Below are positions 41,242 through 49,507 of a DNA stretch of 64,000 bases, piece by piece. The position numbers and the translations under genes were made by a program. The notes under the pieces were generated by a model. The model had not been told where the DNA came from. It worked only from the letters and a program-made list of their open reading frames with translations, and searched no databases. Each line of letters starts with the position of its first letter. Within the stretch, counting starts at the first letter, position 1. The stretch is taken from assembly GCF_026340305.1 (NCBI RefSeq), contig NZ_JAPEPI010000004.1, positions 186,001-250,000 on the forward strand. Direction: 5' to 3'. The DNA comes from Streptomyces sp. NBC_01381 (lineage in GTDB: Bacteria; Actinomycetota; Actinomycetes; Streptomycetales; Streptomycetaceae).

Positions 41242-43401
41242 TCACCTCCCTTTCTGCGCGGTGGTGTCGGCGACGACGGAGGCCGTCACCCGTCCGACGC
41301 GGATCAGCGCGTGCGGCGGCAGTGGCGTATCGGCGCAGGGCCGCACGGGTAGGCCGTCCACCGTGAGTGTCAGCAGCGGCACTGCTGTCACCGCGCCGTC
41401 GGTGAGCAACCGGCGCAGCAGCGTGGTGTGGACGAGTGGCCCGCCGAAGGGCCAGCCGTCGCCCGCGGGGCCTCCGCCGAGTGGATGTAGGAAGCGGCGC
41501 AGCTCGCCCTCTGCACGGCGTACGGCCGCGGCGCGGTCGGCGCCCGCCTCGAGCGCCAGCTCGATCCGGGCGTCGACTCGGACATAGCGGGGCGCGGCGG
41601 CGACAACGGTGATGCCGGTCGGGGCGAGGGTGTGCGTCAGATGATCCGTGACGGCTTCGAGGTCTCCGGCCGTGGGGAGTGGCGCACCGGTGGTGGCGGG
41701 GTCCTCGTCGGGCGGTACCAGGTAGACGCCGACGATGCCGGGCAGCCGGGCGCCGGGATGGTCCGGGTGATGCCCGGGTACGGCGTGGGCGCGGGCTATG
41801 CGGGCGCCCGGGGCGCGCATCGCGAGGAGCGCGTGGTCCGCGGGAGTGACGGCCCGCCCGGCGGTGCGGATCTCGGCGGCGCCGCGCCGTACGGTCGCGC
41901 CGAACAGTTCGGTGTCCGAACCGCCGGTCCCGGGCAGCGGGTTGGACACCGCTGCCACGCCCGGTACGGCGGTACGCAGCACGGTGGCCGCGTCCGCCGC
42001 CACGGCACCCTGCCTGCCGCCGCCGGTGTGGTAGCTGACGGCCCGTACGTTGCCGACGCCGGGCGGCAGCGCGACGCCGTGCACCCCGTCGCCGAAGATG
42101 AGGACGCCGGTCTCGGCGTCGAGGGCGAACACCCGGTCGGCGGGGCCCGCGAGGGCCAGGTCGGTCACCTCGCGCCACACGGGCACCGGGCCCTGCGCGA
42201 GGGGGGATGGGGCGGCGTCGGGGAAGAGCGGTGCGGCGGGGTCGTCAGCGACGGTGACGGTCAGCGAACCCGGGACGACGGGCGGCGTCGCCACCCGCAG
42301 CCGCACGCCCGTGCCACCCTCCAGTTCCCGGGGCTCCAGAGGTACGGGGCTCAGCACTTCGTCGCGAACGGTCCGTACGGCTGAGGCGAGCACCGTATGC
42401 GGCAGGGCGGCGACGAGCCGCGGCGGCTCCGCGTACGACCCTCCGGTGAGCCGCACGCGCAGCCAGCGGGCCTCGGGCAACTGGGCCCCGCCCGGCGGGT
42501 GGCCCGGCCGCCAGCCGGCGGGCAGCCGCAGCTGTACGGTCCCGGTGCCCGAGAGAGCGCCGGTGTGGTCCACCAAGACGTAGACCGGCCGGAAGGTGTC
42601 GCCGTCCAGCACGGACCAGTGCAGTTCCGGCGGGGGCGCGCCGGGCGGCGCGACGGCTCCCCGCGCGGCGGCGGCAGGACCACCGGGGCGCGGGGCCGCC
42701 ACGAAGGCGAGCGAGAGCCCGCCCTCGAGGTCCTGCGGTGCGGTGAACCCCAGCCAGAGGGCCGAACCGGCAATGCCCTGTGCGCCGAACGGGAGGAAGC
42801 CCTCGGCGGCGGGACCCTGCCCCGGCGTCACCTCGTCCACGGGCCCCGGCAGAGCGCCCGTCGCCGGGCGGCCCACCGCCAGGAACGCGAGCTCTGCGGG
42901 CGACACCCACATGTCGTCCACGGTCTCGAGGACCACCTCCGTGCCGTCCTCGCCGGGAGCGCCTGCCTGGAAGCCCGCGGGCACCTGAACACCCGGTCCG
43001 GCAGCGGCCGTTGCCGTGAGGCGCAGCAGTACCTGGGCGGGCGAGGCGGGCAGTGGGGAGACCCCGGCGATCCGCAGATGCTCGACGAGCAGCTTCGCGG
43101 GCAGCCGGTCGACGCGAGCAGCCACCGCCTCGGCCATCAGAGCGAACAGCCGCAACAGCGCGTCCCCCGCGTCGTCGGGACCCGACCCGGTCCAGTCGGG
43201 GGTGAAGCCACCGACCCGCGCGCGCAGCGCGGCGACCAGGTCCTCCCGCGCGACGCCCAGCGGCACCGGGCGGCCGTCCGCGTCGAGCAGCGCGGTGCGC
43301 GCGGCACCGGCGGAGAGCGTCCACCACGGTTCGTCCGCGCAGGGCGCGAGCCTCGCGGAGGGATCGATCGCGGCGGGACGGCCGGGGTCGTGGGCATTCA
43401 T
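41242..43401 (-). CDS. eCIS baseplate J-like protein (putative baseplate assembly protein)
   Basis: A 719-residue baseplate wedge protein. The first 110 residues (VAREDLVAALRARVGGFTPDW ... DALLRLFALMAEAVAARVDRLPAKLLVEHLRIAGV) are typical of the putative baseplate assembly family. The C-terminal part holds the gpJ/gp47-like core (GGSDTELFGATVRRGAAEIRTAGRAVTPADHALLAM). ATG 43401 overlaps the stop of the preceding J-like gene; an upstream extension is not domain-like. The paralogous neighbour suggests the wedge is a heterodimer, as with Pvc11/Pvc12-type proteins. Confidence 0.9.
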   Translation of the reverse strand: MNAHDPGRPAAIDPSARLAPCADEPWWTLSAGAARTALLDADGRPVPLGVAREDLVAALRARVGGFTPDWTGSGPDDAGDALLRLFALMAEAVAARVDRLPAKLLVEHLRIAGVSPLPASPAQVLLRLTATAAAGPGVQVPAGFQAGAPGEDGTEVVLETVDDMWVSPAELAFLAVGRPATGALPGPVDEVTPGQGPAAEGFLPFGAQGIAGSALWLGFTAPQDLEGGLSLAFVAAPRPGGPAAAARGAVAPPGAPPPELHWSVLDGDTFRPVYVLVDHTGALSGTGTVQLRLPAGWRPGHPPGGAQLPEARWLRVRLTGGSYAEPPRLVAALPHTVLASAVRTVRDEVLSPVPLEPRELEGGTGVRLRVATPPVVPGSLTVTVADDPAAPLFPDAAPSPLAQGPVPVWREVTDLALAGPADRVFALDAETGVLIFGDGVHGVALPPGVGNVRAVSYHTGGGRQGAVAADAATVLRTAVPGVAAVSNPLPGTGGSDTELFGATVRRGAAEIRTAGRAVTPADHALLAMRAPGARIARAHAVPGHHPDHPGARLPGIVGVYLVPPDEDPATTGAPLPTAGDLEAVTDHLTHTLAPTGITVVAAAPRYVRVDARIELALEAGADRAAAVRRAEGELRRFLHPLGGGPAGDGWPFGGPLVHTTLLRRLLTDGAVTAVPLLTLTVDGLPVRPCADTPLPPHALIRVGRVTASVVADTTAQKGR

Positions 43402-45557
43402 GCGCGGACCTCCCGTGGAGCGGCACCGGACGGCGGCGCGGTGCACACCAGGACCTCGACGGGGCCGGGGAGCTCACCGGCGCGCAGCGGCAGATCTCCG
43501 CAGGACTCGTAGGGGCCTTCATCCAGGGCCACGGCGACAGACCGCACCGGGGTGCGATCGCCCGCCGCTGCCAGAGCGCGTTCGGCCGCGCGCAACAGCG
43601 CCGAGGGGCGCAGCACACCGCCGAAGGGCCAGCCGTTGCCGTCGCCACCGGTGAGGGGGTCGAGATGGCGGCGCAGTGCCGCGTCGAGGAGTTGTCGGCG
43701 GACGGTGTCCGCGGCGAGCGTGACGCGGACACGGACCCACCGGTAGCGCGGCGGCGCGACGAACACGCCGGCGCCGAGGAGGCGTGCGGCCGCGAGGCGG
43801 CTGTAAACGGCGGCCAGTGCCCCGGGGTCGGGCACGGGCAGCGGTACGGCGTCGGGCGCGGCGCTGTCGCCGGGGGCGCGCGGTACCCGGGGGACGACGA
43901 GGGTGGTCACGGCGCCGGGCACGGTCCGGCCCGGGTGCGCGGGGTGGGCGCCGACCAGTGCGTGGGCGCGGGCGACGGCGACGCCGGAGGTGGAGAGGAC
44001 GAGTTCCTCGTGGTCGGCGGCGGTCACGGCGCGGGTGACGACGGCGAGCGCGGTGGCGGCCCGGCGCCGCGCGGCCGCCGGGGTCTCCGGCTCGGCGCCG
44101 CCCTCGGACGGCACCAGGGCGCGCGCGGTGCACGGCGCGTCGGGTGGTTCGGTGTCCAAGGATCCGCCGGTGAACACCCAGTCCCCGGGCAGAGCTTCCT
44201 CCCCGGGCGCGCGCCCCGGTCGCGGCCTGGCGAACGTGGCCAGCGCGGGGAAGGCGAGCAGCGCCGCAGGCACGGCAGCACGGGCGGGGACGCTCACGGC
44301 GGGGTCCGCGCCGCCGTTGCTGGACGGCCCGCCGCCCAGCCGGTACTCCGCCCACAACACGGCCCCGGACCCGGGGCGACCTGGCCGGGGGATCTGACCG
44401 GTCAGGCCGTCGCCGAAGCGCAGCGCCCCGAAGGCCCGGTCCAAGGTGAACACCCGGTCCAGCGGGCCGCTGAACGCCAGATCCGGTACGGCCGTCCAGT
44501 CGTAGGCGCGACCGCTCCCGGCGTCGTCGGACTCCCACAGCGCGAAACGCCCGACATCGATCAGCCGCCCGGCGGCGTCACCCGGCAGGATGACGGCGAA
44601 GCCGGGAAGCGGTGGCCGGTCGGTGAGTTGGGCCACCACGGGCCCGTCGACGCTCTCCTCCAGACGGACGCGTTGCGCGTGGTGCGCGGGCACGGAGTTG
44701 GGGGAGAGCCGCAGCAGCCGAGGCGGTGCGGCGAACGTCGCGGCAGGCGTGGCAAAGACCAGTTCCCGCTCGGCCCCCGCGGCCGTAGCCGGCAGCGTAA
44801 GCCGGACAAGACCGGAGCGGCGCAGCCCGCCGGTCCCGTCCACCACCGCCGCGGCCGGTAGTGGGCTGACATCCCCAACAGGCCCGTAGTGCCAGAGGAG
44901 TTGAACCGGTGGCGGCACATCGGGCACCGCCGCCGCGGTCCAGCCGTCGGGTGTCCGGTTCCCGGTCCACGGCCCCGCCGGCTGCTCGAGCGCGAGCAGG
45001 AGCGAGAGCGTTCCGCCGTCCGGGAAACCGTCACCGGAAACGGAGAGCCGTACGCGGATCCGCGCGGGACCGACGTGGGCGCCGGCCAGCGGCACCGGGC
45101 GTCCGGCGGCGAGGTCGGCGGTGTGATCCCGCACGCCGTTCGCGTCCCGCACCGACAATCCGGTCACGCTCACCGGCAGTACGTCCAGATCGTGGCCGAG
45201 GTGGAAGCTGGTCCCGCGCCCCGGCTCACGGCTGAACGAGGCGCCTTCCCGGATCCGCAGCCGGGTGCCGGGCTCCTGCGGGACGATCTGCAGCACCGTC
45301 ACCGCGGCCGTCGCGGGGGCGGGGCCCGGCACGCCGAGGAGCCGGAGCACCGCGTGCACGACCGCGTCCGGGACCTGGTCGAGCCGGTACACCTGCTGCT
45401 CAAGGAGATAGGCCTGGAGGTCGAGCAGGGTCATGCCGGGGTCCACAGGGGCGTGCAGGGTCCAGCGGCCCGAGGAGTCAGCAGGGATCCGGGTGCGGAC
45501 CGCGTCCACCAGATCGCCCCAGGTCAGATCGTCGAGCCGCAACGGCGTCAGGGTCAT
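43398..45557 (-). CDS. eCIS baseplate J-like protein, first copy
   Basis: A 719-residue baseplate protein related to its downstream neighbour. The N-terminal segment VDPGMTLLDLQAYLLEQQVYRLDQVPDAVVHAVLRLLGV is the helical start typical of the family. The gpJ/gp47 core lies near residues 500-560 (PETPAAARRRAATALAVVTRAVTAADHEELVLSTSGVAVAR). It sits directly after the gp25-like gene, with an overlap at both ends (ATGA type), the standard order gp25-J-J of baseplate modules. Confidence 0.9.
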   Translation of the reverse strand: MTLTPLRLDDLTWGDLVDAVRTRIPADSSGRWTLHAPVDPGMTLLDLQAYLLEQQVYRLDQVPDAVVHAVLRLLGVPGPAPATAAVTVLQIVPQEPGTRLRIREGASFSREPGRGTSFHLGHDLDVLPVSVTGLSVRDANGVRDHTADLAAGRPVPLAGAHVGPARIRVRLSVSGDGFPDGGTLSLLLALEQPAGPWTGNRTPDGWTAAAVPDVPPPVQLLWHYGPVGDVSPLPAAAVVDGTGGLRRSGLVRLTLPATAAGAERELVFATPAATFAAPPRLLRLSPNSVPAHHAQRVRLEESVDGPVVAQLTDRPPLPGFAVILPGDAAGRLIDVGRFALWESDDAGSGRAYDWTAVPDLAFSGPLDRVFTLDRAFGALRFGDGLTGQIPRPGRPGSGAVLWAEYRLGGGPSSNGGADPAVSVPARAAVPAALLAFPALATFARPRPGRAPGEEALPGDWVFTGGSLDTEPPDAPCTARALVPSEGGAEPETPAAARRRAATALAVVTRAVTAADHEELVLSTSGVAVARAHALVGAHPAHPGRTVPGAVTTLVVPRVPRAPGDSAAPDAVPLPVPDPGALAAVYSRLAAARLLGAGVFVAPPRYRWVRVRVTLAADTVRRQLLDAALRRHLDPLTGGDGNGWPFGGVLRPSALLRAAERALAAAGDRTPVRSVAVALDEGPYESCGDLPLRAGELPGPVEVLVCTAPPSGAAPREVRA

Positions 45558-46033
45558 GAGGAGTCACCCCCGCCGGAGGGTCCGCTGGCCCCGAACGCGC
45601 CCGCGCCGCCCACAAGGCCGGAGCCGCCGTCGAGGTAGTAGGGGAAGACCAGCGTCTCGTGCCGCCCGGTCGCCCTGACCCGGTAGTCGACGAAGACCGT
45701 CACCCGCCACTCCTCGCCCGGCTGAGCCTGCGCCCGTACGTCGTCCACGGCCGCCCGAGGCTCGAAGTCGCGGATGGCTACCCGTATCGAGTCCTCGAGC
45801 TCGCGCAGAGCGCGTGAGCTGCCTGGTGCGAAGACCAACTCGGGTGCGCGGGTGCCCAGTCCGGGACGCATCACCCGTTCACCGAGCGCGGTACGCACAA
45901 GCACCAGCAGGCAGTCGCGGACGCTCTCCTCGCCGGCCGCGTACGCGAGGCGCCCGGAGGCATCCGGCAGCAGCGGGAAGCGCCAGCCCTGGCCGAGGAA
46001 CGCCTCCGCGCCGCCGGGCGCACCGCCGGTCAC
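45554..46033 (-). CDS. eCIS baseplate gp25-like protein
   Basis: A 159-residue baseplate protein of the gp25/GPW family, which primes sheath assembly. The signature is AGEESVRDCLLVLVRTALGERVMRPGLGTRAPELVFAP (about residues 30-70), followed by ALRELEDSIRVAIRDFEPR and a short beta C-terminus. A low-complexity Gly/Ser tail ends the protein. GTG 46033 overlaps the spike gene stop (GTGA). The gene lies between spike and baseplate J genes, as in Afp9/Pvc9 loci. Confidence 0.92.
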   Translation of the reverse strand: MTGGAPGGAEAFLGQGWRFPLLPDASGRLAYAAGEESVRDCLLVLVRTALGERVMRPGLGTRAPELVFAPGSSRALRELEDSIRVAIRDFEPRAAVDDVRAQAQPGEEWRVTVFVDYRVRATGRHETLVFPYYLDGGSGLVGGAGAFGASGPSGGGDSS

Positions 46034-46761
46034 GGCCCCACCTGCACGGTCGTCGACATCGGCGGGACACCCGGTGCGGCGATCGCCGGAAGGGTTGCGC
46101 CGACCCCGGGGACCGTGTGGGTGTGCGCGGTGAACCAGGGCAGGAACCTCTCCCACGCGACCGCGTGGTCCGAGGCACCGCCGCCCAGCTTCACCTCCGT
46201 CGTTTCCAGCGTCACCGAGCTGCCGCTGATCTTCACGGGATGGGAACCGGCGCTGATCTCCACCGAGCCGTCGGCGGTCACCGTCACCTTGCCGCCGGAC
46301 GCGGTGCTCACCACCACCGAGTGGTTCGCGTCGTCCAGTTCGATGCGGTGCCCGGCAGACGAGGTGAGCCGCACGGCCTCCGTGCCGGAGCTGTCGTCGA
46401 GGGCCAGTTCGTGGCCGTGTTTGGTCCGCAGCAGCTTCTCGTCCCGGCCGCCGGAACGGTCCGTGGGCGGTTTGTCGACGCCGTTGTAGAGGCAGCCGAT
46501 AACGATGGGGAACCGCATGTCGCCCTGGTCGAAGGCGACGAGCACCTCGTCGCCCTTCTCCGGCACGAAGCTGGCCCCGTATCCGTTGCCCGCGTAGGGC
46601 TGTGCCACCCGGCACCACTCGAAGATCGTGGCTCCGTCGAACCAGGGCAGGCTCAACTGCACCCGGCACTCCTTCTCCGGGTCGTCCTCCACCCGATCCA
46701 CCACACCCGACATCACACCGAAGTACTTCTTGCCGACAGCCGATCCCGGCATTCCCGTCAT
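46030..46761 (-). CDS. eCIS spike protein (gp5/baseplate V OB-fold)
   Basis: A 243-residue central spike. Residues 10-110 form the OB-fold with the family motif YFGVMSGVVDRVEDDPEKECRVQLSLPWF and GDEVLVAFDQGDMRFPIVIGCLYNG. Residues 125-205 are short repetitive beta strands (GHELALDDSSG, GHRIELDDANHS, GKVTVTADGSVEI) that make the triple beta-helix needle. The C-terminus (WFTAHTHTVPGVG, Pro-rich end) has the H-x-H pattern seen at metal-capped phage spike tips, which could replace a separate PAAR tip protein; none is seen in the locus. Confidence 0.9.
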   Translation of the reverse strand: MTGMPGSAVGKKYFGVMSGVVDRVEDDPEKECRVQLSLPWFDGATIFEWCRVAQPYAGNGYGASFVPEKGDEVLVAFDQGDMRFPIVIGCLYNGVDKPPTDRSGGRDEKLLRTKHGHELALDDSSGTEAVRLTSSAGHRIELDDANHSVVVSTASGGKVTVTADGSVEISAGSHPVKISGSSVTLETTEVKLGGGASDHAVAWERFLPWFTAHTHTVPGVGATLPAIAAPGVPPMSTTVQVGP

Positions 46762-46768
46762 CGCCTGG

Positions 46769-47986
46769 TCACCGCCCCTCGGACGTGCGTCGTGCCTCGA
46801 ACGAGGTGAAGAATCCAGAGGAGTTGAAGGAGTGTGTCACCTTGGTCGTGTAGTAGGTGCCGCCGAACCTGCTCCCCACCCCGCCGATCCGCAGCGAGTC
46901 GCTGGGCACCAGATCGGGCAGGCCTGCCAACTGCCCCGTACAGGTGACGAACTGGTACGACTTGTCGCGCAGCACGCTCACCGCCAGGGCCCGTGCCTCC
47001 GGCTCGGAGCTCACCGGACGGTCCACGATGACCTCTTCCCGGTCGCCCATCTCCTCGGCGGCCGCCGAGGGACCGCTGCGTCCGGCGTCGCGCTCCGCCT
47101 GCAGATCCGCCCGCGTCGCGCTCGCGACGATCGCCTTCTTCGTCCGGGGGTTCCAGCCGCGCACCGTCACCTTGGCGACCTGACCGGCCAGTTTCAGGGT
47201 CGGACGGAACGAGATCAGGTTGGGCTCCGGGGAGGTCCTGGACGCCTCGCCCTGTTCCGCGCGTCCCGACCGGGCGCCTTCGGCCAGTACCGCGTACCAG
47301 AGGTCGAACGTGTGCGGCTGCCGTTTCGTCGAGCCCGCCCGGCCGTCGGCTGGGCAGACGAAGAACAGAGTCTCCTCCCCGCTCCCCGGGTCAGGCGCCA
47401 CATAGAGCTCCCGATCGATGCCCTTCGCCCGCTCCAGCAGGAAGGCCACATCGTCCTGGTTCTTCTGCACCACCAGCGGATGCACCACGCCCTCCTCCTC
47501 GGCCACCACCTCCAGGCCGTGCCGCTCCGCGATCTTGTTCACGATCTGCCAGTCGGCGAGGTTCAGGAACTTCTTCTCGTCGCCCGGCAGCGGCTTGCGG
47601 TCCTTCATCTGCGTCGTGCGGTCCTGGCAGGAGACCTGCAGCGTCGGCGGACCCGACGAGGGGAAGTCCGGCTGGACCGTGGTGACCTGGCCCTTGGCCA
47701 CCACGGGTGGCTTCTCCTGCCAGGCGTATCCGAGCCGGACCTCCACCGACTGTCCGGCGGCGAATTGCTTTGCGTCGTCGAAACGCAGCCGCATGGTCAG
47801 CTCGTCCCAGTTGCTCAGCGTCAGCGAGAGTGTTCCGGTCTTGTCCAGCTCACGGACCACCTGGATGTCGAGCAGCGACTGATTCAGCTGTTCGGTGAAC
47901 TCGGCGTCGCCCATCTTGATCTTGAAGCAGGGGGCGTAGGTGTCCGCCGGCAGGGGCGTCGCGGTCGTGTTCCGTGGCAGTGCCAT
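46769..47986 (-). CDS. eCIS hub protein (phage late control gpD / VgrG N-terminal-like)
   Basis: A 405-residue hub protein of the gp27/gpD type that adapts the six-fold tube to the three-fold spike. The features are YAPCFKIKMGDAEFTEQLNQSLLDIQVVRELDKTG at the N-terminus, LRFDDAKQFAAGQSVEVRLGY near residue 75 and the family FLNLADWQIVNKIAERHGLEVV near residue 150. ATG 47986 shares a base with the LysM stop (TGATG). It is followed by the spike gene, as in Pvc7-Pvc8 loci. Confidence 0.9.
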   Translation of the reverse strand: MALPRNTTATPLPADTYAPCFKIKMGDAEFTEQLNQSLLDIQVVRELDKTGTLSLTLSNWDELTMRLRFDDAKQFAAGQSVEVRLGYAWQEKPPVVAKGQVTTVQPDFPSSGPPTLQVSCQDRTTQMKDRKPLPGDEKKFLNLADWQIVNKIAERHGLEVVAEEEGVVHPLVVQKNQDDVAFLLERAKGIDRELYVAPDPGSGEETLFFVCPADGRAGSTKRQPHTFDLWYAVLAEGARSGRAEQGEASRTSPEPNLISFRPTLKLAGQVAKVTVRGWNPRTKKAIVASATRADLQAERDAGRSGPSAAAEEMGDREEVIVDRPVSSEPEARALAVSVLRDKSYQFVTCTGQLAGLPDLVPSDSLRIGGVGSRFGGTYYTTKVTHSFNSSGFFTSFEARRTSEGR

Positions 47987-48693
47987 CACCCTCGCTCCCG
48001 TCCCAGCGCGGGAACGACGAGTGCCATGCCGGGGGTGAGTGCCCGTGGATCGGCGAGAGCGTTGGCGGCCGCCAGCTCCCGCCAGCGTCCGGAGTCCCGG
48101 TAGACCGCGGCCGCGATGGAGGAGAGCGTGTCGCCGCGCCGTACCGTCCAGACCTTCTCCACGGTCGGTGAGCTCTGCCCCGTCGCGAGTTGCTGCTCCT
48201 TGGCCGCCCTGAACTCCTTGAGCGACAGCGACACTTTGGCCCGGGTCGGCGTACCGTCCCGGTCGAACAGCACGTAAGTGATGGCGAGACTGTCGACCAC
48301 GCCGGTGAACGAGGGATTGGCACCCCAGGCGAAGGTCACCACGGGCGGTGCATGGGTCTTGCCCTGCCGGAGCGTCAGTTTCTGGAAGGCGTCGAGCCAT
48401 TTCCTCTGCACATCGCGGTCCGCGCGTACCGGCTCCTCGGCCGCGTCGACCAGCGCGTTCAACTTGAGCGTCCGCGCGCCGCCCCGGACGAACTGCATCG
48501 GGGGCGCGTCCAGGCCCGGGATGCCGATCTCGGCGAACGTCACCGCCTTGGAGACGGCGTACTCCGTGGGATTGATCGGCAGCGTCAGCAGCGGGGTTGT
48601 GGGCCCCGACACGGAACCGAGCGGGTGGACGCTCAAGGTCGCCAGCGTCGGTGCCGCACCCCGTCCTGACGAGAGGCCGGGCAGCGGAAGCAT
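47986..48693 (-). CDS. eCIS LysM-domain baseplate/tube-initiator protein
   Basis: A 235-residue protein with a C-terminal LysM domain (about 178-228: VWTVRRGDTLSSIAAAVYRDSGRWRELAAANALADPRALTPGMALVVP), matching Afp7/Pvc7-type proteins that resemble phage gp53 and connect tube and baseplate. The N-terminal 160 residues are beta-rich (PINPTEYAVSKAVTF, PPVVTFAWGANPSFTGVVDSL). The LysM probably acts as a structural protein-protein module rather than binding peptidoglycan, since no signal peptide is present. It is coupled with its neighbours by one-base overlaps. Confidence 0.9.
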   Translation of the reverse strand: MLPLPGLSSGRGAAPTLATLSVHPLGSVSGPTTPLLTLPINPTEYAVSKAVTFAEIGIPGLDAPPMQFVRGGARTLKLNALVDAAEEPVRADRDVQRKWLDAFQKLTLRQGKTHAPPVVTFAWGANPSFTGVVDSLAITYVLFDRDGTPTRAKVSLSLKEFRAAKEQQLATGQSSPTVEKVWTVRRGDTLSSIAAAVYRDSGRWRELAAANALADPRALTPGMALVVPALGRERG

Positions 48694-48917
48694 CAGGCAC
48701 CCCCGAAGCAGCCGGCCGCGGACTCGCCGGAGGAGTCCCGGCCGCCTGGCCCGTCACCGGTCAGGGACGCCTCCCGGGCCAGCAACCGGTCGCGGGACTT
48801 GGCGTCCTCCTGCCGCTGCGACCACTCACGGATGTGCTCCGCGAAGAGCCGGGCGAAGACTGCCGTGTCATCGCCTCCGACCTCGAAGTCGACAGAAAGG
48901 TGATGGATCGTTAGCAT
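48693..48917 (-). CDS. eCIS small protein (possibly DUF5908-like)
   Basis: A 74-residue protein with a GGGGAG ribosome-binding site six bases before ATG 48917. The N-terminal half (MLTIHHLSVDFEVGGDD) is a beta hairpin, the middle a charged helix (ARLFAEHIREWSQRQEDA), and the C-terminus Gly/Ser-rich. Small genes of this size (Pvc6/DUF5908 type) usually sit between the tube and LysM genes in eCIS loci, as here. The assignment is by position, size and starting pattern. Confidence 0.75.
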   Translation of the reverse strand: MLTIHHLSVDFEVGGDDTAVFARLFAEHIREWSQRQEDAKSRDRLLAREASLTGDGPGGRDSSGESAAGCFGGA

Positions 48918-48991
48918 TTCAATCTCCCCAACCCGTGCGAACCCGTTCTCACGCCCTGCGGCGCGGCTGCCTGCGGTCGGTCTCTCGTACG

Positions 48992-49507
48992 TCACCCAAG
49001 AGCCGCCACCGCCTGCTCCACCGACACGAGACCTTCGTGCGCGATCTCCAACTGCTCGACAGCCACTTCGTTGCGCTCCGCGTGCAGATCGGGGCCCGTC
49101 CACTTCGAGGCAAGGCCGCCGCGGAAGGCCCACACCGCACCGGGCAGGCCGGCCGCGTCCATCAGCAGCACCGCGCCACTGCGGCGCGCACCCAGCGGAT
49201 TGCTGAGCCCCGCCTGGTACCAGGCCCACAGACTCGGCCCCCGGGCCACCCCGCGGTGCAGCACGATCCGGTTCCAGGAGTGCCGCACCGGGAACTGCCG
49301 GACCCGGTCGTTGACTCCACCCTCCGGATACGCCGTGACCTCCAGCTGCGCGCCGAGCCCGGCGACCTGCTGGAAGGCGCCCTGCGCGGTGAGCGACAGC
49401 AACGCCGCCTGCGCGGGCGGCAGATAGGCGGCGGCCGGGCCAAGGACCACCAGGAACCGGAACTTCGGCAAAGGCTCGGTGAAGAACTCCAGCGCCCGCT
49501 CGGTCAT
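48992..49507 (-). CDS. eCIS second tube protein (gp19-like)
   Basis: A 171-residue tail-tube-like protein. It begins TEPLPKFRFLVVLGP, with GAFQQVAGLGAQLEVTAYPEGGVNDRVRQFPVRHSWNRIVLHRGV in the centre and SKWTGPDLHAERNEVAVEQLEIAHEGL near the end, all expected of T4 gp19-type tube proteins. It is longer than the main tube protein (152 residues), and is probably the tube initiator or adaptor next to the hub (Pvc5-like). Its start overlaps the second sheath stop. Confidence 0.88.
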   Translation of the reverse strand: MTERALEFFTEPLPKFRFLVVLGPAAAYLPPAQAALLSLTAQGAFQQVAGLGAQLEVTAYPEGGVNDRVRQFPVRHSWNRIVLHRGVARGPSLWAWYQAGLSNPLGARRSGAVLLMDAAGLPGAVWAFRGGLASKWTGPDLHAERNEVAVEQLEIAHEGLVSVEQAVAALG

